NCBI GenBank assembly: GCA_905480645.1
Contig: CAJQRC010000026.1
Location: 1 to 64,000, forward strand
Reading direction: 5' to 3'
Length of the DNA stretch: 64,000 nt
Source of the DNA: an uncultured Tateyamaria sp.
GTDB lineage: Bacteria > Pseudomonadota > Alphaproteobacteria > Rhodobacterales > Rhodobacteraceae
Made by a program: the position numbers and the translations under genes. Positions 41,727 through 50,485 of the stretch are shown here, piece after piece. The notes beneath the pieces were generated by a model that was given only the letters and a program-made list of their open reading frames with translations, was not told the DNA's origin and searched no databases. The stretch's first letter is position 1. Each line of letters begins with the position of its first letter.

Positions 41727-42332
41727 TTACTTTTTTTTATCTTCGAGCAAATACTTTTGTAAGGCAGTTATCTGCCAAAATAAAAATGCGATCAAAGCTA
41801 TGGGAAAACCAAATGTTTCGATTACCACCCACGCATCGTTCGACATCGTACGCCAGATTAATTCATTTAGCAGCGCCAGCGCTACGAACATGGCACAGAG
41901 CCGCCTAGTCAAAATCATCCAACCTTCCTCACGCATCGGAAGTGCATCTTGCAACACAAAAGCAAGCCAGCTTTGCCCTCGCAGTAAGCCGATACCGAGT
42001 AGAGCCGCAAACACTGCATATACGATGCTCGTTTTCATTTTAAAAAACCGCTCATCATTGAAGTAGGCTGTAAGCCCACCAAAAAAAACAACCATAAAGG
42101 CCGTGAATAACTGCATACGGCTTAGTTTGCCGGTCAATGCCCACAACACAGCCATTGCAATCAAAATAATTGGTACGAATATGAGCGTTGATACAATAAA
42201 ACCGGAATATTCCGCTCCGCCAAATTCATAGCTGTTATCTCTAATTTTAAGGTAAATCACAAAAAAAACTAGTGGTGGGCCTAGTTCAAGAAACTGTTTC
42301 AAAACTGGGTTTATCTCGCGCGATTCACTCAT
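41727..42332 (-). CDS. ispZ: Inner-membrane septation protein IspZ/YciB
   Basis: This 201-residue protein has about five hydrophobic segments and the family patterns FLELGPPLVFFVIYL, GGLTAYFNDERFFKMKTSI, GWMILTRRLCAMFVALALLNE and IWRTMSNDAWVVIETF. The family acts at the cell envelope and septum. It follows an EamA transporter and ftsY in the order seen in Rhodobacterales. Confidence 0.88.
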   Translation of the reverse strand: MSESREINPVLKQFLELGPPLVFFVIYLKIRDNSYEFGGAEYSGFIVSTLIFVPIILIAMAVLWALTGKLSRMQLFTAFMVVFFGGLTAYFNDERFFKMKTSIVYAVFAALLGIGLLRGQSWLAFVLQDALPMREEGWMILTRRLCAMFVALALLNELIWRTMSNDAWVVIETFGFPIALIAFLFWQITALQKYLLEDKKK

Positions 42333-42342
42333 TTTTTTCTCT

Positions 42343-43245
42343 CTATACGCCTATTTCAACGATTACTGCCCCTATTGCGATCAACGCCATCAAAGCCACA
42401 CGCCGGGGGCCTACCGTTTCTTTCAGCACTAGCCAGCCAATAACAGCCGCGAATATGGTAGACGTTTCTCGCAATACCGCAGCTTCGCCCACTTTGTCGA
42501 GGCGTGTAGCCAGCATAATGGAGCCAAAACTTAGAAACGCTACGACGCCACCAAAAATTCCCCGCAACATAAGGGGGGGAATTCTCGGTCGGACAGTCAT
42601 TCTTCTCCAGTGTATATAAGAAACTGGAGGCATAAACACTCCATCAATCATGAAAAACCATGCTAGAAAAGTAAATGGATTTTCCGTCGCTCTAATCCCA
42701 TAAGCATCATATGTTGTGTAAAGCGCAACAAAAAGACCAGTTATAAACGCGAGTACTAAAGCTAGATGTAAAGTATCCCGTTCAGTTTTGAGATAACGCA
42801 AGTTGTATGCTGCCAGTCCAAAGATACCAACTAATAGAGTGCCCACCCCAAACCATTGTAATGTTGAAAATGTCTCTCCAAAGAGGAGATAAGCGCCAAT
42901 TACAGTAAAAAAAGGACCTGTACCGCGCACTACAGGATATACCACAGTATATGATCCTTTAGTGTAAGCCCAAGCCTGGAGTAATTTATAAAAAGTATGA
43001 ATTAGCCAGACGGTAAGAAAAATAGGCCACATATGTGTTTCTGGCCAGGGAACTACAAACAATGCAAATGGGGCAGCCATTAATCCATAAGACGCATCAA
43101 TTGCACCACGCATCAGCCACGGGTCGTAACGACCTTTTTGTAATGCTCCAAAAACTGCATGCAAAAAAGCAGCCAAAATAGCGAGAAATAACGCAACGTT
43201 GTGACCAGACTCTGTATTTTGTATGCTTAATAACCAATCAGTCAT
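42343..43245 (-). CDS. EamA-family (DMT) membrane transporter
   Basis: This 300-residue protein has ten predicted hydrophobic segments in two EamA repeats, with VVYPVVRGTGPFFTVIGAYL in the first and LRETSTIFAAVIGWLVLKE in the second. Members export amino acids, nucleosides and other small molecules. The position between ftsY and ispZ is conserved but does not reveal cargo. Confidence 0.85.
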   Translation of the reverse strand: MTDWLLSIQNTESGHNVALFLAILAAFLHAVFGALQKGRYDPWLMRGAIDASYGLMAAPFALFVVPWPETHMWPIFLTVWLIHTFYKLLQAWAYTKGSYTVVYPVVRGTGPFFTVIGAYLLFGETFSTLQWFGVGTLLVGIFGLAAYNLRYLKTERDTLHLALVLAFITGLFVALYTTYDAYGIRATENPFTFLAWFFMIDGVFMPPVSYIHWRRMTVRPRIPPLMLRGIFGGVVAFLSFGSIMLATRLDKVGEAAVLRETSTIFAAVIGWLVLKETVGPRRVALMALIAIGAVIVEIGV

Positions 43246-43383
43246 GAAAGAGATGGTTGGTTCTGCAATGTCTTACATAATGAGTATTTATTATAATAAT
43301 TAGGCTTGAAGTACTTATGCTCCCCAATTCACTCGACCTCAAACTGACGCTAAAATAACAGGGTTGATTTGCAACTGCCAAAT

Positions 43384-44766
43384 TCATTTCTGCCCAAGAC
43401 CAGTAAGTGCAGCAGCAAAGTCTTCCGGATCAAAAGGAGAGAGATCATCAATTTGTTCACCTACCCCAATAGCGTGGATCGGAAGCCCAAATCTATCAGC
43501 CAAAGCCACTAGCACCCCTCCCTTAGCAGTGCCATCAAGTTTCGTCATTACCAAGCCAGATACATCAGAAACGTCTTGAAAAACCTTAACTTGGCTAAGA
43601 GCGTTTTGCCCAGTAGTAGCATCTAAAACCAACAGAGTGTTATGCGGCGCGCTGATATCTTTTTTACGGATGACACGCACGATCTTTGCTAATTCTTCCA
43701 TCAGATCACCCCGATTTTGCAATCGTCCCGCAGTATCGATCATCAATAAATCCGCACCTTCTTCTTGCGCCTTGCTCATTGCATCATAAGCAAGACTTGC
43801 AGGATCTGATCCCTCAGGGGCTGTGAGGACAGGAACTCCAGCACGTTCGCCCCATACTTGCAATTGTTCCACGGCAGCCGCACGGAATGTATCACCTGCA
43901 GCAATTACTACCGATTTGCCAGCAGCCTTAAATTGGCTAGCTAGTTTACCGATCGTCGTAGTTTTGCCCGATCCATTAACGCCGACAACTAAAACGACTT
44001 GAGGCTTTTGCGAATAAATCGGTAAAGGTTTAGCAACAGAATCCATAATCCTTGCAATTTCGTTTGCCAGCAGTTCTTTTATCTCTTTAACAGAAAGCTT
44101 TTTACCCATTCTGCCTTCAGCCATATTTGCGGTAACTCGCAATGCCGTATCAACTCCCATATCAGTTGCGATTAAGAGTTCTTCCAGTTGTTCAAGCATA
44201 TCATCATCAAGAGCGCGCTTTATTACAGGGCTGACATCTTTACGACCCAAAAATTGGCTTAAGAGACCTTTTTTTACAATGGGCTTTTCAGTTTGCAGAT
44301 CAGGTTCTGATAGCGACGGCATTTTGAGTGAGCCTGGTTTGGCCTTAGAGTTTGAACCGTCTTGTTTTTCTACCTCCCGACTGGTTTTTTGGATTTCATT
44401 ATCAAGCTTTGTGATAGCGGGATTTGGAGCTGCGGTAGAGCGCCATTTTTGATCATTTTTATTTAGCGTGGGTTGAGCATCTAATTCTTTTGCGAAACCA
44501 TTACTTACATTGTTCTGAGTAGCAGTTTGACTTTCCGGCGCGAGCTCACTTTCGAGAGCCTGCTCAACAGTTGGATAAGCCGAAGCGTGAGGCACTTTAA
44601 CTTGGTCTAAAACAATTGTTGGTTCAGACTTTTGCTCTTCAGATTGAAGTAAATCAGGCTCAACTCTAACTTCGATGGCACCTTCATTAACTATAGCTTC
44701 AAGCCCCTCATCTATTTTAGAAGAGGATTTAAAAAGTTTGTCTTTTAGTTTCTTAAAAAACGCCAT
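43384..44766 (-). CDS. ftsY: Signal recognition particle receptor FtsY
   Basis: This 460-residue FtsY has an acidic N-terminal A region (about 1-160), the N bundle and the G domain. GTPase motifs are GVNGSGKTTTIGK (262-274), DTFRAAAVEQL, DTAGRLQNRGDLM and TKLDGTAKGG. It receives ribosome-SRP complexes at the membrane. The acidic region is longer than in small alphaproteobacterial FtsY, but similar to E. coli. Confidence 0.95.
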   Translation of the reverse strand: MAFFKKLKDKLFKSSSKIDEGLEAIVNEGAIEVRVEPDLLQSEEQKSEPTIVLDQVKVPHASAYPTVEQALESELAPESQTATQNNVSNGFAKELDAQPTLNKNDQKWRSTAAPNPAITKLDNEIQKTSREVEKQDGSNSKAKPGSLKMPSLSEPDLQTEKPIVKKGLLSQFLGRKDVSPVIKRALDDDMLEQLEELLIATDMGVDTALRVTANMAEGRMGKKLSVKEIKELLANEIARIMDSVAKPLPIYSQKPQVVLVVGVNGSGKTTTIGKLASQFKAAGKSVVIAAGDTFRAAAVEQLQVWGERAGVPVLTAPEGSDPASLAYDAMSKAQEEGADLLMIDTAGRLQNRGDLMEELAKIVRVIRKKDISAPHNTLLVLDATTGQNALSQVKVFQDVSDVSGLVMTKLDGTAKGGVLVALADRFGLPIHAIGVGEQIDDLSPFDPEDFAAALTGLGQK

Positions 44767-44982
44767 GTTACCCCAGCGGTTGAACTATGCCTGACCTATG
44801 ACTTCAGGCAATGCGTGAAGAGGAATCAAATTAAATCATGAAGCCACAACTTAATTGAAACTATGCCCTCAAATTAACTTTGCATTTCCAAGATCAGGCC
44901 AACCTCAACTCAAACAAGGTACATAAAATGGAAAAGCATGAACATTCTAGCAAAGAAAACAGCACTCTGCCATCATTGAATT

Positions 44983-45380
44983 ATGAAAATAATAATATCT
45001 TCCTTCATCTTAACCATGTTTGGCATTTTTGCCCATGCAGCCCCAATACCTGCAAAAGAATTCGAAGCCTACGTTTCTGGAATGACACGCTAATACGGCA
45101 AACAAGGGACAGAATATGGAGCAGAAATCTATCATAAGCATCGCCTTGTGACGTGGTCATTCCTAGATAGTATACGCAAAACTGATCATTAGTATGAATA
45201 CAAAGATTCAAAAATTTGTTTCATCTATGGAGAACAAATTAAACCACAATGCTGGACATTCGAAAAACAGAAAAGGGCTTACGTGTAACATTAGAAAGCG
45301 GATCCCAAAAACTAAAAATTTATAGAGCCTATGACATAGGACCAGAATTTGCATGTTTTAGTCCAAAAATTGGAGTTTGA
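44983..45380 (+). pseudogene. Small secreted protein relic with two stops and a shift
   Basis: The frame begins MKIIISSFILTMFGIFAHAA (a Sec signal), then EFEAYVSGMTR-stop-YGKQGTEYGAEIYHKHRLV, TWSFLDSIRKTDH-stop-YEYKDSKICFIYGEQ, PQCWTFEK and, one frame over, GLRVTLESGSQKL to a TGA at 45378-45380. The pattern (G-T-x-Y, YG-x-E-x-Y, V-x-W-x-F, WYE-x-x-x-x-ICF-Y, CW-F) fits a small hypothetical family I recall from Roseobacters. The stops are where Gln (CAA) and Trp (TGG) would be, and the shift lies in an A run. Confidence 0.6.
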
Positions 45381-45534
45381 CTGCAATTAATTTATCATTT
45401 CTTTCTAAGAATTGCCGTTTAGGTTGGCATCCAAATAGGTCTGTTTGAACGATTCATTTGCGCACCAGTCTTAAAAAACTAAATTTTCTCGTTTATGCGG
45501 TCCTTTAATCACTCTCTTCTTTGAGCTATTTTAA

Positions 45535-46296
45535 TCAAACTGAAACTCTTAAATCGCCAGAGCCTTCCCACCCGAGGTTAAATGAAATTTGTTTCGAAAT
45601 TTGAATAAGTTTAATTCCAAGTTTTTCCCGGAAATCCGGTGTAAAAATTCTCAATGAACCCGCTGCACCAATTGACATAGCCGCGCCTAATCCACTTGAG
45701 GATAACGGAGCGGCAACCGAACAAAGGCCACGTTCAATCTCTTCAACACATTCGGCAAATCCACGCTTACGAATTACTTCAAACTCAGCTTCTAAATCAC
45801 ATACAGTGGCAAGTGTGAATTCAGTGTAGGCGCGCAGACGCCCATCTAAGTCAGAGGCCAAAAACAGATCCGGTGAAAATGCTGCAACTGCTTTGGAACA
45901 TGAACAAGCATGTAAAGGGCGCTTACCCAAACCAGGGTGCAGGAATGATACCCCAGTATTTGGCGTCTCAACATGAATAATTTCAACTGAATTACCACGC
46001 AACCGCGATAGAAAGAATGCAGCGCCATATTGTGCTGCTGCTTGCTGAAGAACGGGTGCTATTGTTTCGAGCAGTGCTCCATCAGATTGATCACTTTGCG
46101 CAATGCGTTTGAGACGGGAACCTACAGAAAATTTACCACGAACAACTGGCTCCAACAGGCCAACACCAACCAGTTCCTGCACTAAGCGGTAAGCTGAGGG
46201 CTTTGGAAGGTCAGAATGGGCACAAATATCAGCCACTGTTGCCACTCCTTTTTGTCCAACAACTTCCAGTATAAAAGTAAGCCGTTCCAAATGCAT
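45535..46296 (-). CDS. IclR-family transcriptional regulator
   Basis: This 253-residue IclR protein has the N-terminal winged helix (MHLERLTFILEVVGQKGVAT, then DLPKPSAYRLVQELVGVGLLE) and the effector domain (about 80-250, PLHACSCSKAVAAF, RGFAECVEEIERGLCSVAAPL). The ATG at 46296 is chosen because the fold starts there. It is divergent from the methanethiol-oxidase operon with a palindrome between, and is therefore its likely regulator. Confidence 0.88.
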   Translation of the reverse strand: MHLERLTFILEVVGQKGVATVADICAHSDLPKPSAYRLVQELVGVGLLEPVVRGKFSVGSRLKRIAQSDQSDGALLETIAPVLQQAAAQYGAAFFLSRLRGNSVEIIHVETPNTGVSFLHPGLGKRPLHACSCSKAVAAFSPDLFLASDLDGRLRAYTEFTLATVCDLEAEFEVIRKRGFAECVEEIERGLCSVAAPLSSSGLGAAMSIGAAGSLRIFTPDFREKLGIKLIQISKQISFNLGWEGSGDLRVSV

Positions 46297-46308
46297 ATTT
46301 TTACCTTG

Positions 46309-46325
46309 TGATAAATTAATTATCA
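46309..46325. promoter_or_regulatory. Inverted repeat between iclR and mtoX
   Basis: TGATAA-ATTAA-TTATCA is a perfect 6-5-6 inverted repeat in the 72-base divergent gap, 12 bases from the iclR ATG and about 43 from the mtoX ATG. It is a candidate IclR operator controlling both genes. Confidence 0.55.
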
Positions 46326-46368
46326 ATATACGAGAATTATTAAGTGATCGCAATGAAGGAATTGAACG

Positions 46369-47724
46369 ATGAATACCGCATGTTGTGGTCCTGGTTACGC
46401 AAGCCCAGCTAAAGCGATTAAAGCTCCACGCGAAAAATTACTTTACACAATTGCAATTTATACAGGAACAGGCATTCAAAAGCCTGACTACCTTGCAACT
46501 GTTGATGCAGATCCCGAAAGTCTAACATATTCTCAAGTAATTCACCGTTTAGAAATGCCTGGGATAGGCGATGAATTACATCATATGGGCTGGAATGCCT
46601 GCTCATCCTGTCACGATGATGCCGGAATGGCTCGAAAGTATTTATTAGTGCCTGGAGTACGTTCAAACAACATTTATATCGTTGACACTGCCACTGATCC
46701 GATAGCACCGCGATTGCATAAAGTAATTGATGGCCCAGAAATAAAATCTAAAACCAACCTTAGTGGGCCTCACACAGTACATTGCCTTGGTTCAGAAATC
46801 ATCATTTCATTTCTTGGCGATGCCAAAGGCGAAGCTCCAGGCGGCTATCTACATCTCAATAAAGATTTTGAAATCGTTGGGCGGTGGGAAAACTCTATGG
46901 GGGACATCCCCTTCAGCTATGACTTTTGGTATCAACCACGCCACAACGTTATGGTTAGTTCCGAGTGGGCTGCACCAAATACATTCATGCCAGGGTTTGA
47001 TCTGGAAGAGGTGGGTCACCTGAAATATGGGCGCCGTTTGCACATCTGGGACTTTGAGAAACGTAAGCCCATCGAAACAATGTATCTCGGCGAAGACGGA
47101 TTGATTCCACTAGAAGTAAAATTCCTCCATGACCCAGACAGCACGCATGGCTTTTGCGGAGCGGCACTCAGCACTAACGTAATTCATTTCTGGAAAACAA
47201 AAAATAATAATTGGGAATGGGAAAAAATTATTGATGTAGAGAATGAACCACATCCAGATTGGCCCATCCCAGTACCAGGTGTGATGTCCGCAATTCTCGT
47301 TTCTATGGACGACAAGTATCTCTATTTGAATAACTGGCTACACGGGGACATGCGCCAATATGATATCAGTGACCCCCACAATCCTGTTCTCACTGGACAG
47401 GTTTGGATGGGTGGACTTTTGGGTAAAGCAAAAGAGGTAAATGGTGTCGAAGTGACAGGTGGTCCACAAATGTATCAGCTCTCACTAGATGGGAAACGGC
47501 TCTATGTAACAACTTCTCTTTTCTCCACATGGGATAATCAGTTTTACCCAGAGATTCGGACGAAAGGCGGGGTAATGCTGATGATTGATTGTGATGTTAA
47601 AAATGGCGGAATGGAGATAAACAGGGACTTCGTCGTTAATTTCGGTAAGGAGCCCAACGGCCCAAGCCGGTGTCATGAAACCCGCTACCCAGGTGGCGAT
47701 TGCACGAGTGATATTTGGCTGTGA
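46369..47724 (+). CDS. mtoX: Methanethiol oxidase (SBP56 family)
   Basis: This 451-residue protein matches selenium-binding protein 56/methanethiol oxidase end to end, including the eukaryote-like start CCGPGYASPAKAIKAPREK, ELHHMGWNACSSC (CSSC at 78-81), SYDFWYQPRHNVM, SSEWAAPNTF, DGLIPLEVKFLHDPD, NNWLHGDMRQYDISDP, and the end HETRYPGGDCTSDIW. It converts methanethiol to formaldehyde, hydrogen sulfide and peroxide. There is no signal peptide, unlike the periplasmic form studied in Hyphomicrobium, so it is probably cytosolic. A ferredoxin overlaps its end. Confidence 0.9.
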   Translation: MNTACCGPGYASPAKAIKAPREKLLYTIAIYTGTGIQKPDYLATVDADPESLTYSQVIHRLEMPGIGDELHHMGWNACSSCHDDAGMARKYLLVPGVRSNNIYIVDTATDPIAPRLHKVIDGPEIKSKTNLSGPHTVHCLGSEIIISFLGDAKGEAPGGYLHLNKDFEIVGRWENSMGDIPFSYDFWYQPRHNVMVSSEWAAPNTFMPGFDLEEVGHLKYGRRLHIWDFEKRKPIETMYLGEDGLIPLEVKFLHDPDSTHGFCGAALSTNVIHFWKTKNNNWEWEKIIDVENEPHPDWPIPVPGVMSAILVSMDDKYLYLNNWLHGDMRQYDISDPHNPVLTGQVWMGGLLGKAKEVNGVEVTGGPQMYQLSLDGKRLYVTTSLFSTWDNQFYPEIRTKGGVMLMIDCDVKNGGMEINRDFVVNFGKEPNGPSRCHETRYPGGDCTSDIWL

Positions 47725-48089
47725 GTAATACACGTGTCATAACAGTCGCCAATCGCAATGGAGTCTCTTACCAAGTTGACGCTCATCGTCCGTTGCTGGA
47801 AACTTTGCGAGAACAGGGTGTAGATTTACCTTACGGTTGTAGGTACGGCGGATGCATAACTTGCGCGGCCAAACTAATCAAAGGTCAGATTGATCAACGA
47901 AGGCAAGTAGCATTGAATAACCGTCAGATTAACAATGGCTATGTTCTGCTTTGCGTTGCCCGCGCAAAAACGAATTGCACCCTAGAGATTGGCGTGGAAA
48001 GTCACAATAAACTTTACCGAAACCCATTTCTCGACCCGCTAGAGCCACACGAGTTAAAGGCAGATATAGCGACTTCAAGGGAGATTTGA
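47721..48089 (+). CDS. Plant-type 2Fe-2S ferredoxin
   Basis: This protein of about 122 residues has the plant-type cluster motif YGCRYGGCITCAAKLIKG (C-x4-C-x2-C) and the last Cys in GYVLLCVARAK. The start is a GTG overlapping the mtoX stop (GTGA), so the two are translated together. It could accept electrons from, or feed, an enzyme of the sulfur cluster. Its redox partner is unknown. Confidence 0.85.
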   Translation: MSNTRVITVANRNGVSYQVDAHRPLLETLREQGVDLPYGCRYGGCITCAAKLIKGQIDQRRQVALNNRQINNGYVLLCVARAKTNCTLEIGVESHNKLYRNPFLDPLEPHELKADIATSREI

Positions 48090-48092
48090 ACC

Positions 48093-48557
48093 ATGCCAAG
48101 CAAAGCATTGGACGCACTATATGATTACGACCCTAAATATTTAGCGGATATTCTAAAATCAGTTAAAACCATCGCAATGGTTGGTGCCAGCGGCGACAAA
48201 ACTAAGTTTAGCTACGGTGTGCTACGTGTACTTCACGAAACTGGATATGAAATGCTTCCAGTGAATCCTAACCCTAAACTTGAAGAAATTCGTGGCATTC
48301 CCGTCTTCCATTCCCTTGATGAAATAGACCGCCCAGTAGATATGGTTGAAGTTTTTCGCCCAAAAGAAGAATTCTATTTTATAGCACAAAAAGCCATTGC
48401 TCTTGGTGCAAAAGTCCTTTGGGGGCAAATCGGCGTTTATGATGACCATGCGGCAAGGCTTGCCGAAGAAGCAGGCCTAAAAGTTGTGATGAACCGCTGC
48501 CCAAAAATTGAGTTATTTCGCCCGTTTTGGAAACCGCGCCTGGACCTACCAATATAA
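48093..48557 (+). CDS. CoA-binding protein, YccU-like
   Basis: This 154-residue Rossmann-fold protein of the CoA_binding_2 family has IAMVGASGDKTKFSYGVLRV, YEMLPVNPNPKLEEIRGIPV, and VVMNRCPKIEL. It begins three bases after the ferredoxin stop. The function of the family is not settled; the neighbourhood ties it to sulfur or acyl-CoA metabolism. Confidence 0.85.
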   Translation: MPSKALDALYDYDPKYLADILKSVKTIAMVGASGDKTKFSYGVLRVLHETGYEMLPVNPNPKLEEIRGIPVFHSLDEIDRPVDMVEVFRPKEEFYFIAQKAIALGAKVLWGQIGVYDDHAARLAEEAGLKVVMNRCPKIELFRPFWKPRLDLPI

Positions 48558-48569
48558 CTAGGACGAAAT

Positions 48570-48980
48570 ATGTCACAGACAGGAAAAAATATGGGCCAAA
48601 CAATAAACAAAACTACAAAAGATCTTGTAAAAATAGCTATTTCGAATGTGCCTGCAATTAGCGCTGAAGATGCCATCAAATTAGTAAAATCGTCCGATCA
48701 TGTTTTCGTTGATGTACGCGATGGCACCGAACAAGCAAAAACAGGTATAATTTCGGGCGCTATTGCTTCCTCGCGCGGCATGGTAGAATTCCACATCGAT
48801 CCAAACAGCCCAGTGCATAAACCTGCATTCAATCAAGATAAAACATATGTTTTTTATTGCGCATCCGGCGGCCGCTCTGCAATGGCAGCAATGGCAGCAC
48901 TGGACATGGGGCTATCACCCGTCATTAACCTCACAGGCGGCGTTGGTGCATGGGAAAAAGCCGGAGGAATTTTGACTTAG
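48570..48980 (+). CDS. Rhodanese-like sulfurtransferase
   Basis: This 136-residue single rhodanese domain has VFVDVRDGTEQAKTGIISGA, the active-site loop YCASGGRSAMAA with the persulfide Cys, and NLTGGVGAWEKAGG. It would carry or detoxify sulfane sulfur. It lies 12 bases after the CoA-binding gene, consistent with handling sulfide made from methanethiol. Confidence 0.88.
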   Translation: MSQTGKNMGQTINKTTKDLVKIAISNVPAISAEDAIKLVKSSDHVFVDVRDGTEQAKTGIISGAIASSRGMVEFHIDPNSPVHKPAFNQDKTYVFYCASGGRSAMAAMAALDMGLSPVINLTGGVGAWEKAGGILT

Positions 48981-49111
48981 TGAAGTAACGTCACGCAAGT
49001 GCAACGAGCAGTCACCGACGATAAAACCCGTTACCAGAAAAATATTTAAAACGAGACAGTATTTTTTTGATAAAAAAGTTAACCGCACTCCATACAAAAT
49101 GGATGGACATT

Positions 49112-50266
49112 ATGAATCAGAACCTAACCTTTAACAAATTTAGTTTTGGCACACAGATTCGAAAATCACCTTACTCCGATGCTGCACTTCGTTGGGGTGC
49201 AAAAGGGTTTTCAGTTTACAACCACATGTACATCCCCCGTAATTTTGGTGATCCCGTTCAAAATTTCTGGAACTTAGTAAATGACGCTATTCTTTGCGAT
49301 GTTTCCGTCGAACGGCAAGTCGAGATCAAAGGACCAGATGCTGCAAAGTTCGTTCAGTACATTTGCTGCCGCGATCTATCCAAATGTCAGATTGGACAAT
49401 GCAAGTATGTCTTAATTACAGACCAAAAGGGAGGAATCATAAACGATCCGATCCTTTTAAAATTGGGAGAAAATCATTTTTGGTTATCAATCGCAGACAG
49501 TGATGTCCTGCTCTGGGCACGCGGGGTATTGGTAAATTCAAATATGGATCTCGAGATATCAGAGCCAGATGTTTCACCATTGCAACTGCAAGGACCAAAA
49601 TCACGCAAAATTCTTCAAGCAGCTTTTGGCGATGCGCCAGCAGAACTTAAGTACTATCATTTTATGGAGTATGTCTGGGACGGAATTCCACTTATAATTT
49701 CGCGGACAGGTTGGTCCAGCGAGCTGGGCTATGAAATTTATTTACGTGACGGCTCCCAAGGCGATCGGCTTTGGGAGCATTTAATGGCTGTTGGCGCACC
49801 TCTAGGGTTAAAACCTGGCCACACGTCAAGTATTCGTAGAATTGAAGCAGGTATGTTATCATATCAAGCCGACATGACCCTAGAGAACAACCCCTATGAA
49901 CTTGGCTTGGAACGTCTTGTTGATCTTGATATTGATACTGATTTTGTAAGCAAGTCAGCGCTTCACAAAATTAAAAAGATAGGCGTTGTCAAAAAACTTG
50001 TAGGTTTAGAAATTGATGGCGATCCGCTTGTTGGTTCTAATGACTTCTATTGGCCTGTTTTAAAAAATGACAAAAAAGTTGGCATGATAACTTCTGCGAT
50101 CTATTCGCCTAGATTGAAAAAAAATATTGCACTGGCGATGATAGGTGTCGAAGGTATAAAATTAAATGCCGCTCTTAAAGTCGTGAATTCTAACGATGTA
50201 CGCGCCTGTCACTTCACCTCGATACCATTCTACGATCCCAAAAAATTACTCGCTTCAAAGAGTTGA
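49112..50266 (+). CDS. GcvT-fold demethylase, DmdA-like
   Basis: This protein of about 384 residues belongs to the aminomethyltransferase fold and is very like DMSP demethylase DmdA in layout and motifs: YNHMYIPRNFGDPVQNF, CDVSVERQVEIKGPDAAKF, CRDLSKCQIGQCKYVLITDQ, HFWLSIADSDVLLWARG, EPDVSPLQLQGP, SRTGWSSELGYEIYLRDG and IRRIEAGMLSYQADMT. DmdA moves a methyl group from DMSP to tetrahydrofolate. It could be DmdA itself or a paralogue acting on a related compound. The ATG at 49112 follows a GGATGG. It lies 130 bases after the rhodanese. Confidence 0.75.
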   Translation: MNQNLTFNKFSFGTQIRKSPYSDAALRWGAKGFSVYNHMYIPRNFGDPVQNFWNLVNDAILCDVSVERQVEIKGPDAAKFVQYICCRDLSKCQIGQCKYVLITDQKGGIINDPILLKLGENHFWLSIADSDVLLWARGVLVNSNMDLEISEPDVSPLQLQGPKSRKILQAAFGDAPAELKYYHFMEYVWDGIPLIISRTGWSSELGYEIYLRDGSQGDRLWEHLMAVGAPLGLKPGHTSSIRRIEAGMLSYQADMTLENNPYELGLERLVDLDIDTDFVSKSALHKIKKIGVVKKLVGLEIDGDPLVGSNDFYWPVLKNDKKVGMITSAIYSPRLKKNIALAMIGVEGIKLNAALKVVNSNDVRACHFTSIPFYDPKKLLASKS

Positions 50267-50485
50267 TATACGTTTCAGGCAACAATTATTGTTCGCTGAA
50301 ATAACTCATAATTCAGTGTTATTTCTAATACTTAAAATTTCACAAACAGAACAGTTCTTGTGATCGATATAGATTTGAATGAACATCGAATTCCCTTTAA
50401 TAGCGCGTGTTTTTTAGAACATACATGATGGCTGCCATGCGCTTTTTATTTATAAATGAATTAAAAAGTTTAACTGATAGCCATT

